64,000 bases of DNA from Lojkania enalia (lineage: Eukaryota; Ascomycota; Dothideomycetes; Pleosporales). The stretch's first letter is position 1, and each line of letters begins with the position of its first letter. Where the stretch lies: the NCBI GenBank assembly GCA_010094045.1, contig ML986588.1:372001-436000 (forward strand), read 5' to 3'. The position numbers and the translations under genes were made by a program. This document shows, in pieces, positions 40,430 through 53,400 of this stretch. Below the pieces are notes generated by a model that made no database searches, had not been told where the DNA came from, and was given only the letters and a program-made list of their open reading frames with translations.

Positions 40430-41026
40430 AAGATGAAGTCAATAGTGATTAGACAAATTGATTCCTTGTTTTAGTGGGGGCTATGTCTCTTGGGTTACAT
40501 TAGCATACAAAAGTCGAGAAAGCTATTCCTCACTTCCGATATTTCCTCTACCTAATCTGGGCGAAAGGTACCAAATAGTTTCTACTCGTTGGAGGGTTTT
40601 TTAGAGGCTCTATCTAAATCACGAAAATAGGCAAACTGTGGTGCCTTTCGCGCGATTTCCACTCCAAGCTCCAATTAGAAGAGCCAGTCGATACTTTAAT
40701 AGCATAATAGAGTACCCGAAATCCGTATCCTATGTTTGCACGGCCTCTATATCAATAGATCATGATGTTGATGTATTTGCATGCTCTCTTACTATTTCGA
40801 GTAGGATCCACTTGATGCAAGGGGGTGTTAATGTCCTCAATGTTGTCTTTTAGTCCCTTCAATTATCAAGAAAACTAAGGGAATTGTCACTAACAATGAT
40901 ACATGAAGGTATTACATTCTATTTGTTGCCAAGGAATGGCGTCCGCTTTGCTATGCTACCTTAAAGCACGACTCTGGCGAATGCATAATCATCTCTCCCT
41001 TCCCTAAATCTTATAACGCTGTCGCC
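40430..41026. other. intergenic, no gene seen
   Basis: About 600 bp between two candidate small genes. The only open frame (40638-40853) is not convincing. Confidence 0.35.
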
Positions 41027-41475
41027 CTAAGAGCAACCAGTGCACTGTTGACACAGGAAGCTCGTCATCCGACTACCAGCATTAGTAGTCTCGCCCGTAG
41101 CAGGATCATCAAATTGGTGCAAATTCGGTGCACCATCGGTCGGCCAAATGAAAGCATCGCCGTGCGGCGTGCAAGAATCCGCGGTACTAAGAAATTAACT
41201 CATCATGCTAGGTTCATTGTGTTTTCTACAACTTACTATGTGATCCTGCAGAAAGCGCCTGCCTCGGGCTTGAAGCTACCCACATTTTTGAAGTAGGGTT
41301 CGGGGAGTGGTTGGCATTCGTTGAAAGGAAGGCCCGAAAGCGTGGTGCAGTCACCAGTGTAATTCTCGCCAGTGCAGACAAGAATATCGCCTGGTATGTG
41401 GGCCTGGATATTAGAGGTAGGGAGCGCCGAAACAGCAATAATGAAGGGTACAAACGTAGCGGCGAAGGTCTTCAT
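41027..41475 (-). CDS. small secreted cysteine-rich protein, beta/gamma-crystallin-like
   Basis: Exons 41237-41475 and 41027-41186 around a 50-nt GTAAGT...TTAG intron give 132 aa from MKTFAATFVPFIIAVSALP (signal peptide). The mature part reads ILVCTGENYTGDCTTLSGLPFNECQ and YFKNVGSFKPEAGAFCRI. This is the 'C-x3-NYxGxCxxx...N-V-x-S-F-x-P..G..C' arrangement seen in fungal crystallin-fold secreted proteins. Exon 2 adds DSCTPHGDAFIWP and ends FLCQQCTGCS. There are eight cysteines, so four disulfides are possible. One N-glycosylation sequon (NYT) is present. It is extracellular by prediction, with function unknown. The fold call rests on pattern only. Confidence 0.7.
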
Positions 41476-42734
41476 TTTTGTGTATGTTCTGAATTGGTAG
41501 TGACTAAGGTATTGAACGAAATTGTATGTTGAGAACTGATGCATCTATATAGATGCTTATAGTCAAGAGGACCTCTGATTCTTGATGTTGGTCTAGAGCG
41601 AGGAGAAAGTAGGCTTTATATCCTCCTAAGATCGACGTTACATGGAGGCCTGAGTGGCTCATTAGCACCTCTGTTCGGCACCGACGATCGTGAAGTTCCT
41701 CATCGGGAGAGAGGGGGTCAACCGTTTTACTGATTTATGCTGAATACGGACTGTAGTAAAGCTCATACGAGGCAAAGTATTGGATCGAAGCGTAGGAGCA
41801 ATACTTAAAGGTAAACAGAGATCAACGTCATCAAATGCTTTCTCGTGTCGGGTACTCGTTGACGAGCGAGAATGAAACACGTAGCCAGTGATTTGGGTTA
41901 GCATTCGTCAGCTTCGAAGAGACTCTATCGAAAGAAAGGCTCTTCTCGGCCTCCATTATCGTCATTGTGGAGCAATGCTAGCGATCGACCGGTTGAGGCT
42001 GGCCTAACCGTACAAACCGCGTCGAACGCCGGAAAAACAATTATCTTACGCCTCGAAAGGTTTAGCTTGTGCTTGAATTCGACGTATTCTCGTGATTTAG
42101 TGGGTCCGTCCTCACGATATCTGCTATTGAAGCATGCCAGTGTCACAAGAGAGGTTGATGTTGTGGTAGCGGCGCTCAGCCACGCAAACTAGTGGTTGCT
42201 TAAAATACATTTGCCCCCAAATGGACTAAACTCTATTGGGATGGTCTCTAGATCACGGGGTTTTCGAGAACATGGATTGTGGGCTCGCACTAAGTTAGGC
42301 ATTCGAAATTGTAAAATAGCGTCCTTGGAATGCTGAGATTCTCAATATTGAATTCGCGCATGCATTTACGAATAGTTAAGGTTCCATTAGAGTATGAGGA
42401 GTAGGAAAAAATATCATCCAATACTTAGGGCTATTTGTCTGCAATTTGAGTTTGAGTATGAAGGCGAAGCAAACACAACTGATTTTCAGTGCGTGGAAGC
42501 CCATGGAGATCTTACTTAAACCAGACATTGTCTAGGTATATCTCCCAACAATCAACAGAAATAGTAGAGATGACTGAATGAGACAATAAAATATTGGTCG
42601 TCGGATCTGTAATTGTTTCGTGAGAACACTATCGAAAGTTTCATTACGAGAGTAATACAAAGAGATAGGATAGGAGATAGATGGAGCGAAAGACACAGAA
42701 TCAGCCTGTCACAGCAGCATACATTTTTAACGAA
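41476..42734. other. intergenic, no gene seen
   Basis: 1.26 kb with short frames only (41662-41904, 41925-42146 minus; 41965-42192 plus). None has recognisable content. Confidence 0.4.
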
Positions 42735-43973
42735 TCAGGTATCATATCCCCAACCACCTTGGAGTCCCCGTGCAAGATTGTCACCGCGAGATATAGCGCT
42801 AGCAACCTGGAAGCCCTGTGTCAAGATACCCACTGCATTGTCTACACCAGCGTGTCCAGTGCGTACGGTGCCGGGCATGGGAGGATCAGCGGGGCGTGCA
42901 ATTACACCCTGCAGCTGTTCTTCACTAGCTTCCCCTTGGAATCTATCGAGAACCAGGCGACGGATTCCAATGTGCCATTTCTCGAACCATTGTTCCTCGC
43001 TTATGGTAGCATATTGTTTGTGGCCGGAGGCATCGGTGAAAGAAAAGGGCCATTCAGCATTTACGACGGCATATCGCTTGGTAGCAAAAAAGAGATACGG
43101 CCAAGTGAAAATCCAAAGGAAGGTAAGGTAAAAGATCCAGCATATCCATTTCTTCAGACGCCATTGGTTGATGCGGTTGTTCGTGTAGATGTCTACATTC
43201 TTATCCTCCACAGGGAAGGTGACGCTGATATGTCCCCGATAGTTTGTGCTACGAATCAACCCCTCAATTTTGTTTTTAAGGTATGTCTCATCGAATCCAG
43301 TTACAATGCGACGAAGTCGGAAAATCCGTAAGAGGGAAGGTGATGCGCAGTACCGGTGGCACCACTCGACGAGCTCTGGTCTAGACGCACCGACTTCAAG
43401 GTCTTGCTTGAAACCTGGTGCTCGTTTCTTAACGAAGCCACCCCGGTATGTCTTCTCTCCATTGTCGACAGTCCGGAGGCTCATAAATGTCGTGTCGTTG
43501 CCGCGGAAATCTTTCCACAGGTAGTGCTGCAAATTCAACACAATTCGGAAATCAATGACTTCCTTCGTCTCCTTCTTATCCCCGCGCCTGACAGTCTCTT
43601 TGTGACGTCCCATGATGTATACTAGAGGGAATGGGGCCTGGTGTGCAAGTTCCCGAAGTCCTTCTTCTAAATAAACCGGATCTATATCATATCGGGCATC
43701 CATAATGCTCTGTGTCTCGCATACCCGAGGCACCCCGCCAGAGATCTCATAACCGTCATCATGGTTCATTCGCTTCGGTGGTGGGACGTGCTGTAGAACA
43801 ACGGGGCCACGGGTGGCAGGAATAGCGCTTTCCGCTTCGCTGTCGGCATACGAGGGAGGAAGGCCAGTGATCTCAGGAGCGTCGTCGTATGAATAAGCTT
43901 CGGGGGTAGTATGGAGAGAAACAGCATCCGGGTCATCCCGGTATTCGGAAGTAGTAACTGCTGATCTTCCCAT
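42735..43973 (-). CDS. conserved fungal membrane protein of unknown function
   Basis: A single exon of 412 aa from the ATG at 43973 (MGRSAVTTSEYRDDP); the frame is open upstream. The N-terminus is polar with GLPPSYADSEAE, a PPxY-like motif that could bind WW-domain proteins. The conserved-looking centre reads FPLVYIMGRHKETVRRGDKKETKEVIDFRIVLNL and HYLWKDF...YRGGFVKKRAPGFKQDLE. A single hydrophobic hairpin, KWICWIFYLTFLWIFTWPYLFFATKRY, lies at about 295-325, followed by a cytosolic-type tail with WFEKWHIGIRRLVLDRFQGE. I recognise the type from ascomycete genomes but know no function. It is divergent from TRM1. Confidence 0.8.
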   Translation of the reverse strand: MGRSAVTTSEYRDDPDAVSLHTTPEAYSYDDAPEITGLPPSYADSEAESAIPATRGPVVLQHVPPPKRMNHDDGYEISGGVPRVCETQSIMDARYDIDPVYLEEGLRELAHQAPFPLVYIMGRHKETVRRGDKKETKEVIDFRIVLNLQHYLWKDFRGNDTTFMSLRTVDNGEKTYRGGFVKKRAPGFKQDLEVGASRPELVEWCHRYCASPSLLRIFRLRRIVTGFDETYLKNKIEGLIRSTNYRGHISVTFPVEDKNVDIYTNNRINQWRLKKWICWIFYLTFLWIFTWPYLFFATKRYAVVNAEWPFSFTDASGHKQYATISEEQWFEKWHIGIRRLVLDRFQGEASEEQLQGVIARPADPPMPGTVRTGHAGVDNAVGILTQGFQVASAISRGDNLARGLQGGWGYDT

Positions 43974-44632
43974 ATTGCACAAAGAGCGAACGAGTATGGG
44001 ATGAAGACGCGTTAGAGGTTTTCGAAAGTGACAGGAACAGTTAATGACAACACGGAAGGAGGGGTAAGTAATAAGTCTTATATTCGCAAGTGGAGTGGTT
44101 AAGGGGCTGGCGCGGGCTGCGCGGTTCAAACGTGGGTTGTTTTCAAGCTAGATCTAGGCAGCTGCTTACCTACCCCTGCCGAAGGATCATAACACGAGTA
44201 GCTAGGCAGAAGAGTCCGGTGCGTACGGCTTCTCAATGGCTGAATGAAGAAATGCAAAATGATTAGGGGAAATCATCTACATTGTGTTACTTCCACATCG
44301 AGATGTTCATACGGTCCTGGTACGTTCCAACCAATTTGGGTCGTAGATATACGCCAAGACGCTAAAATTAAGCTTATTTCAGAGGCTAGCAGCTACCGAA
44401 ATTTTGGTGAAGCTTAGACTCACAGATAGATCTAATTTTTCACTCACTCGAACGACCGACCTTGACCGCAATTCTAGATATCGTACTCCCTTCATCGAAG
44501 CTAAGTCCCGCTCTGGCCTCTCTTACCTTCATACTCCGACTACTGGGCATCCGGCGAGGTAGCCAATTCCTCTTCCGCAAACCGTGCGATGTCAGAAGTT
44601 CGATCCAACGCACAATACACTGCACACCCCCA
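43974..44632. promoter_or_regulatory. divergent promoter region (membrane protein / TRM1)
   Basis: 659 bp between divergent ATGs. The TRM1 frame is open 57 codons upstream of the chosen ATG without another ATG. No element recognised. Confidence 0.4.
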
Positions 44633-46865
44633 ATGGCGGCACGGCAAGCTTCCGCGGCGATGCCAGCACCAGAGATGTCCGCGAACACAATAGATTCCCC
44701 CCCTCAAGCCGGGCAGAGTATCAGCCATGGAGGGAAAGCATACACCACCATCAAGGAAGGCCTGGCCTACATCCTCGTTCCCCAAGGAATACCCACCTCG
44801 ACCGACCCGAAAATGTCTAAAGAGGATACACAGCGGCAACAGGTCTTTTACAATCCGATCCAGCAATTCAATCGCGATCTTAGCGTTCTAGCTATCAAGG
44901 CATTCGGAAACGATTTGGTGAAGCGCAAACAAGAACAACACGACGAAAAGCGACAAAAGGCCATTAAACTTAGAATCAAGAAGCGGAGGAAGTTGGAAGG
45001 GGTTTCTGCGGGGAAAGAGCAGACTGAATTGCACGAATTTGGTGAGATTGCTTTGAAGAAGAGGAGCCTTGATGAGAGCGTCCCAAAGAGTAGAGAGCCG
45101 GATGACGACCAGGCAGCTGAATCTACTTTGAAAAAAAGAAGGCTTGCTGGTCATGATGGCGATACTCTCCCGTCGAACTCATATGATTCGTCCGAATCAC
45201 AAAATGTGAAAACGGTGATCGATGGCGAGCCTCGAGTTGTAGCTGAGTACGGTGTCCAGAGCGGCACACTTTTCGACGAAGCAAACTCTGCGCCTAGGAA
45301 GCCAGACTTCAAAATCTTAGATGCTCTCTCAGCTACAGGATCAAGGGCTTTACGCTATGCTAAGGAGATACCGTTCTCAACTTCGATTACGGCTAATGAT
45401 ATGTCTCCAAAGGCTACCGCTTCCATTTCCCTGAATATCAAGCACAATAAGCTTGATGATAAGATCAAGGCAAATACAGGAAATGCCATTGCATACATGT
45501 ATAGCTTTGTTGATAAGCCGGACTTCGATGTCATCGATCTAGACCCCTATGGGACAGCAGCTCCCTTCCTTGATGCTGCCATACACGCGTTGAATGATGA
45601 TGGACTTCTATGCGTAACATGCACGGACTCAGCAATATTTGCTTCACATGGCTACCTAGAAAAAACTTATTCCCAATATGGGGGCCTTCCCTTGCGAGGC
45701 GACCCGTGCCACGAAGGGGGGATACGACTGGTTTTGAATGCTGTAGCATCATCTGCAGCCCGATACGGAAAAGCTATCGAACCTCTCCTTTCTCTATCTA
45801 TTGATTATTACATACGTTGCTTCATTCGGGTCAGGAAATCTGCGAACGATGTTAGGTTACTTGCTGGCAAGACCATGCTTGTTTATCATTGTGATAGTGG
45901 GTGCGGATCATGGACTACGCAGTATCTCGCTCGCAACAAAAGCATGGGGGACAAAAATGGCAAACCGTTTTACAAACACTCGTTTGCACAAGCCCCATCC
46001 GCAAATCAATTGTGCGAGCATTGCGGATTCAAGACACATGTAGGTGCTCGATCAACGTTCTATCTATTCATCACTAATATTATTAAAGTTGTCAGGTCCG
46101 ATGTACGGTGGTCCGTTGCATAACGTCGACTTTGTAACTAGGGTGCTGGCCCAGTTGCAGGATGCTAACAAAGACACGTACCCTACTATGGATCGCATAA
46201 GGGGCATGCTTCATACAGCAATTGAAGAAATAACGTTTGGTATGCAATCGGCGAAAGTATCGGAGCCGATTAGAGTTGAGCAATTGAAACCCTTGATACC
46301 CAAAGCAGATCCTGAAGAACGAGACCCTCACCCATTCTTCTTCATCCCGAGTGCCCTTGCGAAGGTCATACGCTGCCAAGCACCTTCTGCTGCTGCGATG
46401 CGAGGGGCACTGCGCCAAGCGGGTTTCAGGGTGACCATGAGCCACTGCAAGGCCGGTTCTATTCGCACAAGTGCGCCCTGGGAGGCCATTTGGCACATCA
46501 TGCTGGAATGGGCACGCCAGAAGGCCCCCATCAAAAATCGGCCACCAAAAGGGTCGTCTGGGTACACAATATTGTCCAAAGGAAGCGCTCATAAAGTCGA
46601 CGATGGAACAGATGAAGATATTAAGACCGAGTCAACCCACGGGACCACTGAACAGCCGCCTCAAGGGACACCGATTTCGACAAACAAGCCAGCTGAGAGT
46701 ACACCAATTAAAAATCAGTCAAAGGATGAGCCGCCATCCTATCTAGGTACAAGCTTCGAAGTGGTGTTCGACGAGCAACTTGGTCGAGACCTTGATAGGG
46801 GCAAGTATGTCCGATATCAGCTCGCTCCTCGTGAAAATTGGGGCCCAATGTCCCGTGCGAAATGA
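44633..46865 (+). CDS. TRM1: tRNA (guanine-26-N2) dimethyltransferase
   Basis: Trm1 makes m2,2G26 in cytosolic and mitochondrial tRNAs using SAM. Exons 44633-46039 and 46089-46865 around a 49-nt intron give 727 aa. Signatures: KEGLAYILVP and VFYNPIQQFNRDLSVLAI at the N-terminus, the SAM motif LDALSATGSRALRYAKE (about 230-246), and the catalytic DLDPYGTAAPFLDAA (about 302-316). A zinc site is formed by CDSGCG (about 421) and CEHCGFKTH (about 461). GPMYGGPLH follows after the intron. A charged, nuclear-localisation-like insertion (KLRIKKRRKLEG; LKKRRLAGHDG) of about 100 residues lies between the N-terminal core and the SAM domain, and an extended Pro/Thr-rich stretch precedes the conserved end. 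The ATG at 44633 gives MAARQASAAM. Confidence 0.95.
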
Positions 46866-48120
46866 GATCACATACGGCCGCTATTTGCGGGTATTTAAAT
46901 GACACTAAGAGGTTTCCGAAGACCCCACTTGACAGAATGGTGTTGGTTGTCCAACCACAGTCATTAGTTCCATCCACACCCGCCGATTCATTGTAACATA
47001 ATTTTTTATCCCCCGATGTTTGAATCTCTAGCAATAATAAATCAAGACGCTGCATCTCGGTAGATTTCAGGCAGGATGACTGAATCGCTAGTCGATGTCA
47101 AAACGGGTACTCCAAAGAACCAACGGGGGCTTAAAGTTTATGTTGGCCTAGAGATGTCTTTTCCTCAAAAGAGTGGCCATTAAGGCGAATATACTAGTCC
47201 GACAACGTTGGGCATGTGATATTACGTGCAGTCCACTCGCCCCATGCCGTGACGCTCTAAGTACTCTATTGTGCAAACCTTGAACTAGGCATTCCTAACG
47301 CAACGATCTCCTGTTACACCCTCAGCGCTTGTTCAGCAGACATAGACTAATAAGATGTGAAAAATTGTCTGCTATAGTTCCGGTCTCCGCCATTCTTCAG
47401 TCCGAATAAGGCTCTATATTTGTTGCAAGATTTTTTATCAAGCCTACAAACTTAGTGAGATTCATCAGCGCGGCAACGTCTCTCTGCGGGGTGCAGCACC
47501 GTAGAGTTGATTTCCGATGGTTGTCCGCGTATGCCGGTCCCGCAAGTCGTTTGACATATAATTCTCGTTGTCAGGAGTGGGCCGCGTGGCGTGTAAAGCT
47601 TAGATGATAATGTTTGTGATAATTTGCAAGGCGAAATTCACAGTCCCAGCACGCTAGCGGCTCAATACACCAGTCAATCCCCGAGGTCATGTCATCGCGT
47701 CGTCATATCTCGAATTTTCCTACGCGCTTTACACCTCTCCGCATAATTATTTTGCCATGATCTGTCAATACCCTACGCGCTTCTACTTTTTTGCTAATGG
47801 GTCCGTTTTAGATCTCCGAGATCAAATCGGCACTATTTCAAGGCTAGTCCATGAACTTTCGAGCCGTAGTACCCTGTCAGATGGAGCTGTTCGTCTTCCT
47901 TGTCACCCGAACTGGGCATCTTTCCGCCTTGAGCATGTCATGAAATCATAGTCGTTGCTGTCGGCATCATTCTCTCTACGGTCATGAACGTGTATGTGGT
48001 GTTGGTCGATAACAGGCAAGCATCATGATTTGTAGAATATAGAGTATATAACTGCTTCGTCACGCTACCGCCCGCAAGATGTATCCTCCATATTCAACAA
48101 CTCGCTGAATATCGATCAAG
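46866..48120. other. intergenic, RDS1-like promoter
   Basis: 1.26 kb with no convincing gene; the 64-codon frame at 47757-47951 has no recognised content. A TATA-like GTATATAA lies near 48044-48051, about 70 bp before the RDS1-like start. Confidence 0.4.
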
Positions 48121-49701
48121 ATGTTGTCTAGGACGTTGTGTGCTTCGACACTTCTCTCCGCCCTGGCTAGGGCCGCCCCTGCACCCCAAGTGCCAGGTTA
48201 CACTGATGCCGATTTCCCCATATCGGACGTTCCGGACTCAATAGAACCCATACCATCGTCCTTCGGGCGGGATTTACAAGTTCCAGTATGTCTGATGTTC
48301 AGGGGAGCTAAAGAGCAATCTGACTTCCACAGGCTATCGAAACCTCTGCGTCATCCGCGTACCCTCGGGTGAGTAGCGATCTTACAGGTCAGACTAGCCA
48401 TGGCCCGTACTTTGGAACCCCTACGGCCACCGGAGCTATAATGGCAGATACAACCTTGGCCCAGAGCATTTCACCGCATCCACCAAACCCTACTGCCACT
48501 TACTACAACGCCGAAGGTGTGCTTCTAAACCCTGCTCTAGCACCATACGTACCTAATGGCAAGTACCACTTTTGAACTACTAGAGAAATTGATTCTAAAG
48601 TTAACAGGCGGTTTGGGAACTAATGGTACGGAACCGCGATATCAAGTCGAGAGCGATTTTGACTTTGAATCCATTGCTCTCGGGCTATACCAGGAATGGA
48701 TTGAACTAGATTTGTTTAATAATGGCCTTGCCGTATTCTCTGAGAGTGACTTCCTTGCGGCAGGACTCACTGCTGAAGACCGCGCATATATTAGTTTCAT
48801 GGCTCACCAGGAAAGTGGCCACGCGACCCTCCTAACCAATATGCTTGGCGAGGCTGCACCAGTTCAATGCACCTACAACTACCCTTACACGACAGTTCGC
48901 GAATTCATCGATTTCAACCAAAAGCTTACCCGCTGGGGCGAGTCTGGTGTCTGGGGCTTCCTAGCTCACCTCGACAGCCGCGAAGTCGCCAACTTGCTTT
49001 CACAATCCATTGCCACGGAAGCGCGCCAACAAATGTCGTTCCGACAGATGTTGGGTCTTCACCCCATGCCAGTATGGTTCGAGACAGGAATCCCTCAGTC
49101 GTGGCAATGGACCTACTTAGCTCCCTACATCAGCTCCTGTCCCATGAACCAAACCCGCCTGGCCTGGCAGAACTTCCCCGGCCTGATAATTGCGAACCAG
49201 CCCAATCCAAACCGTTTCTCGCCCAACGACACCACGCCCTACGAGATTGTTGGCAACCGCACCTCCGACCCCAGTATCAGCGACATCCCCAACGACGAAT
49301 CCTGCGTCAACGTCAACGTAACCGGATATAGCTGCGGGCCTGCCATCGCCCGCAACCGTTCCGAGCCCCTCTCCTTCCCTGGCAAACTGGTCAACTTAAC
49401 CTGGGAGAGCCCCGGCATGCCCGTTGGCCCCAATAACAGCTACGTCACATCCACTGCTGCCGGAGCTCCCACATACGTCGCTTGGGTCGCACAGTTGAAC
49501 CTGACGTACACACCGCTCACCGTCACTGGCAACAACACTGGCTACACGTATCAACCTGCCAGCGAGGTCTACCAGGGCGACCCGGCGCTCAACGGCACTG
49601 CGTTCGTCGCCCTGACCGACTCCGATCCGTACCTCACCCCGTTCAACCTCTCCATGATCAACCCGCACGTCGTGGCTCTGGGCGTCTACCAGGCTGGATA
49701 A
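48121..49701 (+). CDS. Rds1-like stress protein with ferritin-like domain, secreted
   Basis: Exons 48121-48285, 48333-48558 and 48608-49701 give 494 aa. Intron 2 starts with GC (GCAAGT) and is the only frame-preserving solution, restoring YVPNGGLGTNGTEPRYQVESDFDFES. The signal peptide is MLSRTLCASTLLSALARAAP. The ferritin-like region (about 140-300) contains YQEWIELDLFNNGLAVFSESDF, YISFMAHQESGHATLLTNMLGE and FIDFNQKLTRWGESGVWGFLAHLDSREVANLLSQSIATEARQQMSFRQMLG, with Glu/His residues at the spacing expected for a four-helix bundle. Several N-glycosylation sequons (NQT, NDT, NRT, NLT) lie downstream. S. pombe rds1 responds to nutrient, temperature and ammonium stress; biochemical function is unknown. 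Confidence 0.9.
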
Positions 49702-50417
49702 AACGTCGCGGGAAGATCTCCCGTGTTAGTGATTTTCTAAAATGTATGATTATTTCCGTTTTGGTTTGGAATAGTCGGTGTTGATTGTAGATAATGACGG
49801 AAGCGAATATTATAGTCTATATATCATGTCTATATGAAGGGCTTGATTGGTGTGATTCATACGTTAGGACTGGGGGAAATAGCGGGCGATGGAAAATTCG
49901 ACACCGTAGTATAGTACACAAACTATTATTATTATTGTTATTTATTAAAGATTGCCTTGAGATTCTCCATTCTATGCGCGTACATAGCTCGATTGGGGTC
50001 GGGATGGAGAGAGTTGGTCTCGGACGCTTTGCGCCGCATAACTATTAAGCAGATGAAGTCAAAATCGGTGCTGAAGCCGGGAAGACACGAGCTGACAAAG
50101 GTAATTTTATGCTCATGCCTAGCACGTACGAAAATTTCTCACCCATTATAGACCTGGTAGCATATTCTAGACACACGAGAAAAGGCTATTCTCGAAAAGC
50201 CACGAACTCAAAGTATCCAATACTCATTTCACATTTTTACAATGCATTATGACATTAAACGTACACTAACGCTCCGATCGCAGACACCCAAACACTAAAC
50301 GCCAAAGGAAGAAGGACAACCCCCCCAATCATAAAAATCATCTAAGCCACATAAATGCTATTGTTTAACGCCACGAGAACTACCCAAACCAACGCAAGCC
50401 ATCATTGTGCTTGCGCA
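49702..50417. other. convergent intergenic region
   Basis: 716 bp between the stops of the RDS1-like gene and the OPT transporter. It includes an (ATT)n-like run near 49926-49945. No gene. Confidence 0.45.
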
Positions 50418-53400
50418 TCACCACTTCGGTGGACCGAAGATTCCGCCTTCGGGGACTTGTTTATAAGAGCATGCTTGCCAATCGCACCCCTAAAGAAAAA
50501 CCCGTCAGCAAATTGTGAATAGAATAGTTCGTACAAAAGGGTCGACTTGCCTGTTTGTAAACTTCCGTACCCCACCATTTAAACCCCTTCATCCAGCCGG
50601 GGAATACTATACCAAAGAAAATCACCACAACGCCTACCGCGAGACCAGAGTCCAGCGCCGCGCTCAGGGTCATGTTATATTTCTTCCACCAAGCCATTTT
50701 GCGTCTTCGGATCTGGTAGTTGAAGACATAGCATACAATGGCCCATACGGAAAAGTTCAATCCCGTTGCAGGTGGGATCCAGCTGACACTGCCGAAGACG
50801 ACAGCGAGATTTACTTTGCGTAGGATGGATTTGCGATTATGTCGCGCAACAAGCCAGAGACCGATTGGTGCGATAGCGCCGACGAGGAAGGCCCAAACTA
50901 GAGGTCGGTATAGAGCCCCGGGACCAAAGAACCGTTTGGGGCCGATGACGCCCCAGAGGATACTCCCGTTGAAGTGGACACGCGCGATGGGGCAATTGAA
51001 ACCATTGATAGCTCCTGGTGTACAAATACCCGGTATGAAGGTGAGCATCCAGTTCAAAACACCAATCTGCGTCAAACTCGATATGATTGTTGCGGAAAGC
51101 TGGAGGTTGAAGAGGAGACGAGGCGGAATCTTCATGTAATGGCCGAGTTTCAAATCGGAGGAGAACTTCAGGCCTTGAGTCGAGGTTATGTACCCGTATG
51201 TCGTGAAGACCATATTTGCGACAGGTTTACCGGGGAATACGACGCCACATATTAATTGACAGATGAGGTAGAGACTACTTTGCTGATTCGTAATTGCCAT
51301 TACTATTCCAATGGGAACAAATAGAACTGCAGCAATGCCCAAGGCGAGCAGAAGACCGTACCAGGGCAAATGGATTGGGTAGCTAAACCATCAGTACTTA
51401 TTTCATCTAGAGCAAGGGCTACTTACTACTCTACAACAAAGACCCCGATAGCAGCCATACTCACCCCTGTCATGATGTACCAGAGGATAGGTACATCATC
51501 ATATCGCTGCATTAGACGATTGTGCACATCTTGGGCACTGAGAAGGTCTTCCAAGTCGGGTTCAGAGGTTGTGCTAGATCTATATGCTCTCGGCGACGCG
51601 GGTCTCCCATTCGTATCCGATCCATTAGATAGAGGCTCGTATTCTTGAATTGATTTCCTCCTTATTTCATGCCAGGAACGCCGCCATTGTCTCCATATGT
51701 CTTTACCATGCCAAAGTGCTGTGTGCGATAATAGTGCCGTTAAGGCAGCAAACTGAAGGGCATAGCTAAGGACATAGGTGATGGGGAGAAAAGGAGGACT
51801 ATATTTTTCGTACGCCACCTCATCGAATACAAATTTGTCTGTCAAGATCTTACTGACATCATATTGCTTTCCTTTGTTGTCGAATACAAGGACGGATAGA
51901 ATTGGCATAAATGCAGAATACATGACATTCGCATAGTCTATCATTTTGTCAGATTCCGTGAACTACAATGAATTCAACAACATACACATCAAAGGTGCCA
52001 TGATCCACATGACAACTAGTAGGCCACCAAAGATGTTCATTGCGGCCCAAAAAGGTGTGACTAGCGGGGATCCAATGTAAGCAATCTGAGCCCAGTCAAA
52101 AGTGACTGGGAACAGTCCCAGACCGGATGAGATACCAAACTAGATTATTCAGTACTAGTAGATATCAGATGAGAATGCACTCACCAGATTCGCAACAACG
52201 ACATTTTTTGGTGCAAACCAAGTGATGACGTTGAAGTAGCTTAATGCCGGGAAAAGAAGGCCCGGAAGAAAATAGAACGCAACCGAACTACAGAAGACTG
52301 CTACGAAAAACTTAGATGGGGATATTTTCCATCCATCTGCCGGCTGGTTCTGGTCTTTGTGCATTGCGGTAAACATTGCCGTGGAAACCAAAGTGCTTGG
52401 CCATATCATGCCGCTCGGTCGCACCAGATATTGCCGGGTGAGGCCTGCAAGCGCATATCCAAGAATTTGGGTGGAAAGAGTGAGAAGCACCTGGTAAACG
52501 ATGCCTAGGTCTTGGTTGTAAAATTTTGTTTGCTCCACGATGACCTATAATTAGATTAGCGGTTGTCACATCGCACAACTCATGTGGTAGCCTCACGTCT
52601 GTAGCAAATGCAAATCCAAACGAGACATTGCTACTTATGTATACACAACAATGCTCCTTTTCATTCCAACGACCCTGCGCAAGCCAGAGCCGAAGGCGCC
52701 GTTTCCAGGGCTGTCTTAACTGTAAGGCCTGGGAATCATGCGAAGAGCTGGATGTCCTGCCATTTCCGTAACCATATTGTGGCCTCCCGCCTTGGATGGA
52801 ACCGTTCACAAAAATCTCCTCGGGGTCATCCGGCCGCTTAAGAGCTTGGTCCCATAGGAGGCCGAGGGGCTGAACAAGCAAAAGTGCAATAAGGGGGGTA
52901 ATGCTAACGCTGGGGTATCTCAAAGAAAAGAATAGGTTGGTGGAAGAACCAAGTATGGCAAATAGAATCGAAAGCGCCCACATACGAGGTGTATTTATTG
53001 ATAACGTGATATCGTCAGTGGGAGAGACGGAAGCGCGGACCTGCGCGTATGGCGAGTTGTCGGATGGATGGTCGTTTATTTTGTGATCATGAAGGTCTTC
53101 GCTCTCTGATGTCTCCTCGTCACTTTCATCGTCAGGTTCCTCTACATGGCTACTGCTAGAGGACGACTGGAGTGGTTCGAAGACTCGTGGCGCGCCGGCG
53201 ATAGAAGGAACTGCGCTGCTGGCGTTAAACCGCGATTCCAAGCCAGTCTCTTCTTGTCCTTCAAGGCTACCGTCAAGAAGTCCTGTGCTGGAGTCATCTC
53301 TGGTGCTACGCCGACGCGCCCGCGATGTCGGGTAGACGGGTTCACTGCGGATCGAATCGTCTTGGCTATGGTTGAACGCTGACCTGGAATGTACCGCCGA

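Noticed and set aside
50461..50550. Read-through end of the OPT frame (no intron, ending ASMLL)
   Set aside because: Splicing the GC-AG intron restores the OPT C-terminus GCDWQAC...GPPKW. The read-through end has no family resemblance.
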